A stretch of 64,000 nt of DNA from contig JAJGBQ010000007.1 in assembly GCA_022457065.1 (NCBI GenBank), positions 868,001 through 932,000 on the forward strand, in the 5' to 3' direction. A program made the translations under genes and the position numbers. Positions 11,533 to 19,938 of the stretch are shown one piece after another (positions within the stretch are counted from its first letter, which is position 1; the number at the start of each line of letters is the position of its first letter). The notes beneath the pieces were generated by a model, which worked only from the letters and a program-made list of their open reading frames with translations, ran no database searches and was not told the origin of the DNA. Source of the stretch: Curvularia sp. ZM96. Taxonomy: Eukaryota; Ascomycota; Dothideomycetes; Pleosporales; Pleosporaceae.

Positions 11533-14295
11533 CTACAAAGGCCCAGCTGGCTGAGCATGTTGTTGTTGCTGTCGGTTTGCCTCTTGCTTTGACTGCAGGT
11601 GATTCATCAATACGGCAATGTTGTCGCGCGCCTCCGGTACAGTTTCAACAATGTGTCGCAAGTTGATCATTTGAAGCTCCGAGACGACAGAGTTTTGCGA
11701 CAAATTGGAAGTCAGGATAGTAACGATGACGGGAGCGTCAATGTACGGTCCCAGAATCTCGAGCGCCTTCGGGATCTGGTGGTGTGGTGGGGTATGCATG
11801 GACAGAGGAGGTTGCGGGTTCGGCACCATGTTTGCTTGGGGTGGCGCATAAGGATTGCCGTACTGTCCTTGGGGATAGCCTGCGCTGACTGGTGAGAATT
11901 GTGGTGCGTGGGGGTTGGTCATCGGTGACGGGCTGGGGCCATTGCCGAAAGCAGGCTGGGCGATCTGACCAGTGGCAGCCCCCTGGGTAGGATACCGCTC
12001 AAAGTGCTCAGTGGGTGGAAGCTGAGGCTTATGGTCTGGTAATTTGGCTACCAGAGCCAATAACAGCATGTTTTCTTTGCGAGGCGTCTCAATCGTGCAG
12101 TACTCCAGCATGTCGATGAAGGGAGGAAGGTTACTTCCGCCCTCTTCGATCGGAATCACATACAGGTCGCGAAGAATGTCATTGCCTTCGACAGGCACCA
12201 CACCCCATCTTCCACGCGAGTGGAAGTATTCGTACAGATGATCCATGACTGTGCGGCCTTCGGTGGTGACGGGGCTCACAGCAAGAATGGACACTTCGTG
12301 GCTCTCCGTGTGACCAATACTCTGGATATAGTCGTTGCCCTTTGAGCTTTCTATGCGTCCTTGAATTGCCACAATGTTGGTCAAGAGCTTTTCCCAGGGC
12401 ACGACTTGGCCAAAATCGCCACCTGCGACGAACCGAGCAACAGCATCGAATGGTTCCATGGATTGCATGTTGATGGAGCCGTGCCAGCAGACGGTAGGAT
12501 CCGAAGAGTAGCCTGACATTTCCACATCGTTGTCTTCGTCTTTTAGTAGTCGGTCCACGTCTGCATCGTCTACAGCACTCTGAGGCTTGTCTTGTGTGTG
12601 CATTGAACTGCGACGACGGTGGAGGAATGTTTGTTGATCATGCTGTGGTGAGCGGACCTTGTCAAAGACAGAGTTGATGTCGAAGTTGGTGGATGCTCGT
12701 CGCATGCCATCATGCTGAGGTGTCTCTGACTCAGATGCCCTGTGTGCAGAAGGACTCTCGGGTGGACGTGTACCCACGGGAGAATTCACCACTGCATCTT
12801 CAGTCACACTCTCGTGCTCGCGCACAGGGGGTTGCTTAAAGTCTTCGTTCTCAAAGTTGTCTTCGCCGACAATCTCTTCGCCTTTGTGTGTCTTGCGCAG
12901 CCGAGGCCCAGTCTCCTCAGTCAGAATCATCTGCTTCTCAGCCGCTTCCCGCATGGCAGCATATTCGCGTTGCTTGTCTTCGCTCGCCATTTCCTCCGCC
13001 TCCATGCTCACAAGGTCTTCGGCCCTGAGGCTGCCCGAAAGCAGGCGGTCTACGAGGACGGTGTTTTTCTTGACATTGAACATGATGGTGCGCATCTTAC
13101 CAAAGTATGGCGAGGATCCGCCCGTAGGCTCACCATAGAGATTGAAAGCAGCATGACACATATGTAGAGTGTACTTGGTGGCAAGAGACTTGGCGGTTTC
13201 GCCGTCTGGAATGCGGTATCCCCGGGTGTCCGAGGCCGCTGTGATCAAGGGTGCAAGGGTTTCGCACATCTTCTCAGCGACAGCCTTTTGGTTCTGTGGC
13301 AGGGCGTCGATATCGGTTGCCGGAGCGTCCTGCGGCTCAGACTTAGTCTCCTGGTGACTCGACTTTCTGCGCTTCTTGTTTGCGTTGTTCTTCTCCGCGG
13401 CCGCGTCATGGCGACGCTTTTCGCCGAGAGGAGATTGCGGCTGACTCTTGATGCCCTGCTTGAATGTGAGTACAGATGTTAGAAAAGAAATGGGAGAACG
13501 TACCTTTGAGTCGGCATGGCCGTTGGAGGCCTCTGGCGTAGGCACAGTGATCGGGGCTGGGGTAGGAGTAGTAGCATCAGCGGGAGCTGTCGAAGGCTGT
13601 GAGGGCGTGGTCTGCTGGGGAGTTGCGGCCTTCTCGGACTGGCCTTCCTGCTTGACGTCGCTGGGGCGGGACTTGGGCTTGGAGCCTTTCTTGCGCGCCC
13701 ACGGTCTCTCGCCGCGGGCCATGGCGGCAAGGAGCTCTACATGGTCTTCGGGCTTGCATCGTTCGCAGTAGTAGTCTTTGCCTTCCCAGTAGTCGCCTTC
13801 GGGCAGACCCAGGCACTTGTTGTGCTGCCAGGCGGTGCAACTGTCGCAGCAGATCATCTGGCGTCCACGAATGTCGCGCTGGTCGCCGCATACACAGCGA
13901 ATGATGGCATCCTCCTCCTCTTCGTCGTCGTCGTCTTCGTCGGCATCGGCCGACTGAGTGGAGCGCGCGCGCTGGGATGGGCCCTTTCCATTCTTCTTGA
14001 TGTGCGCCTGTCCTTTCTTCTCCGCAGCTGATGGTACCTTTGACTTTGGAGCGGCGGCGGGAGCAGCAGCAGGAGGCGTGGCGGGAGCAGCGGGAGCCGC
14101 CGCGGGCTCGTCGAGCGCGTCTTGGTTCTTTGTGTGGTGGCCTTTGTTGGCGCGACCAGAGCGCCTGATCTCGTCTGCGGCAACAGTATCAGCATCGTGT
14201 CGGTTGGGGGCTGTCGTGTGCGCGCGCGTCGTGTGCGGGGCGCGCAACGAGGTGCTTGTACGGGCGCGTGTAGATGGTGTCTGCTTACCGGCCAT
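11533..14295 (-). CDS. BYE1: PHD finger / TFIIS-central / SPOC domain protein, Bye1-like transcription regulator
   Basis: Large nuclear protein that, by family, binds RNA polymerase II and methylated histone H3. A PHD finger spans about residues 132-181, with the ordered cysteines of CVCGDQ...ICCDSC...CLG...YYCERC and H158 in WQHNKC. A TFIIS-like central helical domain follows at about 330-480 (TLAPLITAASDTRGYRIP...KMRTIMFNVKKN). A SPOC domain starts near 600 (VCWHGSINMQS...EYFHSRGRWGVVP). The tail is Pro/Gln-rich. PHD-TFIISM-SPOC is the Bye1/DIDO/PHF3 order. A probable intron lies inside the long open frame: donor GTACGT at 13503, branch CTAAC, acceptor AG at 13459 or 13456. It is 45 or 48 nt long and free of stops, so retention would only insert 15-16 residues; the spliced protein is about 904 residues. 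Confidence 0.85.
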   Translation of the reverse strand: MAGKQTPSTRARTSTSLRAPHTTRAHTTAPNRHDADTVAADEIRRSGRANKGHHTKNQDALDEPAAAPAAPATPPAAAPAAAPKSKVPSAAEKKGQAHIKKNGKGPSQRARSTQSADADEDDDDEEEEDAIIRCVCGDQRDIRGRQMICCDSCTAWQHNKCLGLPEGDYWEGKDYYCERCKPEDHVELLAAMARGERPWARKKGSKPKSRPSDVKQEGQSEKAATPQQTTPSQPSTAPADATTPTPAPITVPTPEASNGHADSKVRSPISFLTSVLTFKQGIKSQPQSPLGEKRRHDAAAEKNNANKKRRKSSHQETKSEPQDAPATDIDALPQNQKAVAEKMCETLAPLITAASDTRGYRIPDGETAKSLATKYTLHMCHAAFNLYGEPTGGSSPYFGKMRTIMFNVKKNTVLVDRLLSGSLRAEDLVSMEAEEMASEDKQREYAAMREAAEKQMILTEETGPRLRKTHKGEEIVGEDNFENEDFKQPPVREHESVTEDAVVNSPVGTRPPESPSAHRASESETPQHDGMRRASTNFDINSVFDKVRSPQHDQQTFLHRRRSSMHTQDKPQSAVDDADVDRLLKDEDNDVEMSGYSSDPTVCWHGSINMQSMEPFDAVARFVAGGDFGQVVPWEKLLTNIVAIQGRIESSKGNDYIQSIGHTESHEVSILAVSPVTTEGRTVMDHLYEYFHSRGRWGVVPVEGNDILRDLYVIPIEEGGSNLPPFIDMLEYCTIETPRKENMLLLALVAKLPDHKPQLPPTEHFERYPTQGAATGQIAQPAFGNGPSPSPMTNPHAPQFSPVSAGYPQGQYGNPYAPPQANMVPNPQPPLSMHTPPHHQIPKALEILGPYIDAPVIVTILTSNLSQNSVVSELQMINLRHIVETVPEARDNIAVLMNHLQSKQEANRQQQQHAQPAGPL

Positions 14296-14939
14296 GGTGG
14301 TGGGACACGGGCGATGGGCTCAAAAAATAGACGATACCACGAATGCAGCTTATGCTATGTGCGCAACAAGATTCAAAAAAACTCTCTACGGAAACCCCAA
14401 TTCAGGTCTGCGCGTGGCGTTGGAGGCCAGCGGACAAGGCCCACGAGCCGGCTTCTAACTAGTCCAGGAGCGCCCAGCAGCTCTCGTGCTCCTGCCTATT
14501 TGTGCAGACAGAAGGTGCGATGCGAGGCGTGCCTGCCGAATATCAGTCGCGGCTTCCTCGTGCGCGTAGCTTGCGTGGGCTGAGCAGCCGACGGCGCACC
14601 CGGGAGCGGCGCAACAAGAGCGACAATGGCGAGCGGGAGCGATGCCCCGGAGTGTGCGCTTGTTTGCGAGCGCAGCGTGAGGCAACAGAGAAAGGCGGGT
14701 TGAATGCCGGGCAGAGGCGCGGAGTGTCGTGTGGTGTGAGGATGGATGGAGTCAGTGAGGAGGCAGTGGAGCTTGGACGCTGTCTTTTGCCGATGGCTTG
14801 GCTGCCGTAATCCCAGCCACTAGCGAACCGTGGACCCTGTGCGCGCCCTCCAGCTGCTTTGCTGAACCAGCTCGCAACCACAACGCCAAACGACAACGAC
14901 CATCACACGCGCTTGATCCCCAAACACGACCAGCATACA
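14296..14939. promoter_or_regulatory. divergent promoter region, Bye1-like / ZNF830-like
   Basis: 644 bp, GC-rich, between two divergent start codons. Open frames on both strands are compositional. No motif stands out and no gene is seen. Confidence 0.4.
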
Positions 14940-15668
14940 ATGGCCGACGCCCGAGCTCTCTTGCGACAACAACGTGCAGCACGGCAACAGGCCCAGAAGC
15001 CTCAGAAGCAGTCGCCCGCACCCGCAGCAGCACCCACGTCGAGGAAGCGCAAGGCGGCGGACGAGGGCGCCGAGGAGAGGAAACGGACGCGAACCGAGGA
15101 AGAGGAGGCGGCCGGCGTCCCAGCAGGCTTCTTCGATGCTGGCGCGACAAAGGACGAGGACGAAGTCGCGCCCGCTCCCGTAGAAGAGAGCGTGCCAGTG
15201 CCAGACGCCCAGCCTCCACAGCCTCCGGCGCCCGCGAATCCACCGCTCGACTCTGCGGCACAAGCAGAGCTCGATGCCTTCATGAACGAAATGAGCGCCG
15301 AGAAGCCGGCCCCACCACCCGTCAAACCCACCTATTCGGGCGCAGTGATAGAAGCAGCACCCATGACAGCTGCCCAGCTTGCCGCGCAGGCACGCGAGGA
15401 ACAGAGTGCACAGCGGGCCAAGAGAGACGAAGAAATAGAAGGAGAGAAGGAAGACGCGGCACGGGCTCTTGAAGACGAGTTTGAAGAGATGGACGGACTC
15501 GAGGAGAGGGTCAAGCGACTACGCGAACAGAGAGAGGCCTTGCGAACGGCTTCTGGACGGGTGGCTGAGCCAGAAAAGGCAGCGCCACCTGCTACCAACA
15601 AGGATGACGATGAAGAGAGCGAGTCGGAAGACGAAGACTGGGACGACTGGAGGTTTCGTCCCGCCTAG
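14940..15668 (+). CDS. ZNF830/CCDC16-like nuclear protein, apparently without the zinc finger
   Basis: Single-exon, 242-residue, Ala/Glu-rich protein. The start is the ATG at 14940 (MADARALLRQQRAARQ), which resembles the family opening. The middle contains a basic SRKRKA nuclear-localisation-like patch followed by GVPAGFFDAG, a short motif kept in ZNF830/CCDC16 proteins. The C-terminal half is a coiled coil (about residues 140-205: AQLAAQAREEQ...LEERVKRLREQ) and the tail is acidic, ending DWDDWRFRPA. In this family the N-terminus normally continues into a single C2H2 finger. No cysteine pair is visible here, so the finger is lost or lies in an unrecognised upstream exon. Family members are linked to spliceosome and DNA-damage functions. 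Assignment rests on short motifs and order only. Confidence 0.5.
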   Translation: MADARALLRQQRAARQQAQKPQKQSPAPAAAPTSRKRKAADEGAEERKRTRTEEEEAAGVPAGFFDAGATKDEDEVAPAPVEESVPVPDAQPPQPPAPANPPLDSAAQAELDAFMNEMSAEKPAPPPVKPTYSGAVIEAAPMTAAQLAAQAREEQSAQRAKRDEEIEGEKEDAARALEDEFEEMDGLEERVKRLREQREALRTASGRVAEPEKAAPPATNKDDDEESESEDEDWDDWRFRPA

Positions 15669-16125
15669 ACAACACCGCTGTGTCTAGTCAGCGAGAAAAT
15701 GAGCGTTCAGCATATGTATTATAGTATAGCATACCACATCGGTGATACCCGGACAGGCGTTTCCAAGCATTAATCCATCGACTTCTTTGGCCAGGCAGTC
15801 CCTGTCATGACCCATTTACTCTTAAGTCGACGCACACGCCATGTTGTAAGTTCAAACGTAGCGGCAGCCCAGCCATATATAGGAATAAAAGTAATTCTTT
15901 GTCATGCATGGAGGGGATGGTGGGCAGCAGTGCCAAGACGAGCGTCATTGGTAGGGCACCACGAACACTTCAGGCACGAATGAAACAGCCCCATCCCCAC
16001 TCATCCACTCTGCTCGACATTGACACGTGCACTCGCGAGCGACTGCTTTTCCTTCCCTATCGCGCGCCGACTTGACGACTCCACAACCCAACCTCAGTCT
16101 CCGCACACACACAGTCTACCCCACA
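15669..16125. other. intergenic, ZNF830-like to ArfGAP
   Basis: 457 bp. AT-rich 3' flank of the upstream gene, then a CCACAACCC-type pyrimidine-rich leader just before the ArfGAP ATG. Nothing else recognised. Confidence 0.4.
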
Positions 16126-17828
16126 ATGTCACGACGGCCCAACCCTGCCGCTGACCGGGCGGAACAGAATCGCGCCACACTGAAGAACTTGGTCAAGCTC
16201 GAGGGCAACAAGACATGCTCAGACTGCAAGCGGAACAAGCGTACGTCTTGCGCCCCAATTCGGTTGTGCGCCTGCTAACACCATCGCAGACCCACGATGG
16301 GCGAGCTGGAATCTGGGCGTCTTTATATGCATTCGATGTTCGGGCATACACCGCGGCATGGGAACGCATATCAGCAGGGTCAAGTCTGTCGATCTCGATA
16401 CCTGGACCGACGAACAACTAGAGAGCGTACTGAAATGGGGAAACACGCGGGCCAACAAGTACTGGGAGTCGAAGCTGGCACCGGGACATGTTCCGTCAGA
16501 AGCCAAGATTGAGAACTTTATCCGTACAAAGTACGAGTCGAAGCGCTGGGTGATGGATGGGCCTATGCCGGATCCTTCTACTCTGGACGATGACGATGAC
16601 GATGTGGTCAGTTCAGGCCGCCTTATCTTTTAGTAGACAAAGACTGACAGTGAGCTAGCCATTGAAGAAAGTCCAGGAGAAAGTCCAAATAGAACGCTCG
16701 GCTTCGCAACGTCTCGCACAAGGCCGCGCCCCTCCACCTCAGCAACAAGCACCACCGCAGCCCGCTATTGACCTTTTCGGAGACGACCCTGTTCCTCAGC
16801 GGCCGAGCACCGGACCACCAGTGGCTGCAAGAGCGCCACCAAAGGCCGAAGCAGCTCCTCCAAAGCAGCACAAAGCTGGAGATTCATTGCTAGGTCTGGA
16901 CTTCTTGGGCGGGGGATCTTCTGCTGCGCCCCCTCGTCCATCCAGCACTGGTCCTGCTGCTGCGGCGGCGCCTTCAAGGCCAGACCTCAAGCAATCGATT
17001 CTGTCTCTATATGCTGCAAAGCCCGCAGCACCGCCTCAGCCACAACAGCATGCTCGTCAAGACTCTTTCGGTGGACTCGGCGCATCCCAGGGACAAGCAT
17101 CTCCACAGCAGTCATCTTTTGGTGGTTTGAATGATGCGTTCAGTAGTCTGTCTTTCAACGCGGCTCCAGCCCCCAAGCCTTCACCATTCTCTGGCCTCGA
17201 TAGTCTTTCAGGCAAGAAATCACCGCCTGCACAGTCTTCGTCGAACATGTTTGGTGGTGGCGGCAACTTTTTTAATTCTAAGCCTGCTTCACAGACTCAA
17301 TCGCAGAGCCGTACCATGAGCCCTCCTGCCAACTATAGCGCCTTCTCCTCCCCTGCACCGTCTAAGCCTGCAGCACCAGCAGCTTCTGGTATGGCCGACC
17401 TCCTGGATCTATCCATGCCTTCTGCGCCTGCGCCCGCACCAAGCGTCAGCTCCCCACCATTAGCATCGCCGCCTGCTAACTCTGCCTTCAACCTCTCCTC
17501 ACCCGCGCCCGCGCCCGCTGCCAAGTCGACACCTGCTGCACCAGCCGTCAATTATTCTGGATTCTCCAACATGGATGCCTGGGGTGGCAACGATGTGTGG
17601 GCATCCTCTGCACCTAGCCAACCTGCAGCCACCACTACAACCGCTCCTGCACCATCAACGTCCAGCTGGGGCACGCCTCAAGTGACGCAAGACGATGACT
17701 TTGGTGGTTGGAGCAGTGCTGCACCCACGACCACCACGACTACCTCGCACACTACAACCACTCAGAGCAAACCTGCCGGAGGATTTGGCGGTGCTAGCGA
17801 TGATTTGTTCTCAAATGTCTGGGAGTAA
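16126..17828 (+). CDS. AGE2: Arf GTPase-activating protein, Age2/SMAP type
   Basis: 533-residue protein in three exons (16126-16240, 16290-16606, 16659-17828; introns 49 and 52 nt). Residues about 18-135 form an ArfGAP domain. The zinc finger cysteines are C31, C34, C52 and C55, with 17 residues between the pairs, and HPRWASWNLGVFICIRCSGIHR is split over the first intron, as in Age2/SMAP proteins. The expected arginine finger (R60) is present. The remainder is Ala/Pro/Ser/Gln-rich and disordered with repeated short FGGL and DLFG-type motifs, plausible clathrin- or adaptor-binding sites, and ends DLFSNVWE. By family it stimulates GTP hydrolysis on Arf at trans-Golgi/endosome membranes. An acidic run (DDDDDDV) ends the second exon. 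Confidence 0.88.
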
Positions 17829-18309
17829 ATGTCGTATGCTGGTAATTTTGGAGGAAGTCCTGAGTTAAGAATGGAGGGCCGAATCGAAGTGTGTAATGTA
17901 CATGGTATACATGATTTGCTATAGAAAAAGTCTGAACTTGTATATCAAGATAAAAACCGAAAATGCTTCCAACCTTTCGCCTGTTGCCCGTGGACGCCGT
18001 GTATGCAAGGGGAGATGGATATGATGTGTCTCGTCCCAACCAGAAGAAAAACATTGTACAGTGCGAATCGCTCTTCCTCTCTTGCCTACTTCCCCATCTC
18101 ACGCTTTGTTATTCCCTCGCCTGGTGTCCACAAATGCGTATAACCGCGGCTCTTTCGTCTCTTCAAGCGTACGCATCGTGCCGTCCTACTCGTCTCTCAT
18201 TCCATCCCACCGGTCTGGGACTCCGCTCGCCCTTGCTTCCCTGCCTCCCCTCTCTTTCCATCTCCTCTACTTCCCCCCTTTTCTTTCACTTCGTCCTCGG
18301 TCCAGTTTC
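17829..18309. other. convergent intergenic, ArfGAP / SNARE
   Basis: 481 bp shared by two gene 3' ends. Pyrimidine-rich from about 18070 to 18300. No gene or repeat recognised. Confidence 0.4.
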
Positions 18310-18666
18310 TCAAAACACCAAGTGCCAAATCCAATACAACACCACAAACGCCGCGATAATCATCCCACTCAGCTTCAGCACCGCGACTTTATTCCCCGAC
18401 GCCGCCATGCGCGTGAGCCGTGTGGCCGAGCCTTTCAGTGACGTGGTGAAGTTGGAGAAGGTTTCGCTCTGCATACAACGCTTTACGTTAGCGGATATCT
18501 GGGGAGGAGGGAGAAGGAGGAGGAGAAGACGAACAGTGCTGTCGATGACATGCTGGTCGCGCGCACTATCATATATATCTATTGTTACGCCACGCAGCGC
18601 AGACACTTTGGATGCGAGTTCATCGAGGCGCGAGTCGTTTTGTTGTTCGCGTTCGTAGGCGGACAT
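18310..18666 (-). CDS. SFT1: Sft1/Bet1-like Qc-SNARE
   Basis: 96-residue tail-anchored SNARE. Two exons, 18666-18535 and 18468-18310, flank a 66-nt intron (GTTCGT, branch CGCTAAC, TATGCAG). The intron is a multiple of three without stops, so retention would leave frame open. The start is the ATG giving MSAYEREQQNDSRLDELASK. The SNARE heptad region runs over about residues 10-70 (LDELASKVSALRGVTIDIYD...FSNFTTSLKGSATRL). It is followed by a basic spot and a C-terminal transmembrane helix (VAVLKLSGMIIAAFVVLYWI) ending near the carboxyl end, so nothing protrudes into the lumen. By family it acts in intra-Golgi retrograde transport. Bet1 is the alternative; the loop MAASGNKVAILKL-like segment fits Sft1 better. 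Confidence 0.8.
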   Translation of the reverse strand: MSAYEREQQNDSRLDELASKVSALRGVTIDIYDSARDQHVIDSTVRLLLLLLPPPQISANVKRCMQSETFSNFTTSLKGSATRLTRMAASGNKVAVLKLSGMIIAAFVVLYWIWHLVF

Positions 18667-19938
18667 GGTTGCGGGTTTGTCGCAGGTGTTTTCTGTGGCG
18701 CTTTCTGCTCTCGGGGATAGGTAGAGTGTACGATGCGCAGTTCGCTTTTGCGGGTAAGGAGGAGGAGGAGGGTGCTTGAGGCGTTGCGCTGGGATGGGAT
18801 GCGCTGGACGGGGAGGTGTGACGTTGGGTGCCAAGAAGAGGACCCTGGACGTTTGGGGTTTAGTGCGTTGGGGGTGATTCTGGGGAAGGGTGTTGAGGGG
18901 TGGTATGGTGGGAAGTTGGGAAAGGTATGAGGATGGTGCGGTGGGATTTAGGAAACATAAATGGTGCTACGATGTAAGAATCTGGGGGGAGACCGGGTTG
19001 GAGGATTGAGGATTTTGGCTACTGATGGGATTGTATGAAAAGGGTAATGTATGGCTATTCCCAGGACTACGAACTCAGTCACTTGAAACTCAGAGAGGCA
19101 TTCTTTAGCATTTTCATCCTACTACATACCGTCGTAGTTGGTCATAGGTAAGTGTTAGAAACGTACGCAAAAACACCTACATCGCCTTGCATGCAGGTAC
19201 GGCGCTCGCCTGCAGGCATTACTTCAGCCGCTGGTTGGGCTAGAGCCGAGATGCAAAATCCAGTCGTCGGCATCTGACAGACCATGCTATCGTGATATCT
19301 ACGATATGATACTAAAATCAAGCAGGCCCATCCTTATCTGCACATATCCAATATCGGCCCATCTCACGCAGCGGGAAAGTGAGGAGACAGCAAGCGGAAC
19401 GAAGTCTTGTTTGGGCTTAGTGCAAGACGTCACAAAGTCAGGATCCTCCTCCACCCAGCCACCGACGACAAGGATCGTCACCCGTTCACGTCGTCTTGGG
19501 TAAAATGCCTCTGAAAGATGGGCCTGTGCTCGGCTCAAGGCGAGAGCTAAGCAGAGCCAAGATAGCCACCCCGCACTCTGCATACGACGTTGCAGTGGGA
19601 ACAGCGGGGAGTCTCCGCTCCCCTGTCCTCGATAGGTACCTTGTGCTAGGTATTATTCGACAAGTTGGCCCATCGTTCGGTGCCGAGACGGCTTCTCTCT
19701 TGCCAATTTTCCGGTCATGACCATGCATGTGCAGGAGACGGAGGGAGTTGACCCGTGCCTTACAAGGTACAATGGTGTATTCCACCGAGCATACAAAAGA
19801 CGTGACGCCGACGATAAAGTGCAATTGATCTCCAACCTTCTCATCATAGTTGGCGACAGCGCTACTCTTTGATTTGTTTCCTTGGATGAACAAATCCTGC
19901 GGCTCGGTTCCTTGTCAATCCTATCCTGGCTGCTCAAG
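18667..19938. other. intergenic, SNARE to beta-galactosidase
   Basis: 1.27 kb. It is GT-rich just upstream of the SNARE gene (18700-18920). A minus-strand frame at 19583-19299 begins with a hydrophobic stretch but has no other support. No gene called. Confidence 0.4.

Noticed and set aside
19299..19583. 94-codon minus-strand frame with a signal-peptide-like start
   Set aside because: Only the hydrophobic start speaks for it; the rest has no cysteine pattern or conserved block and lies within a promoter region.
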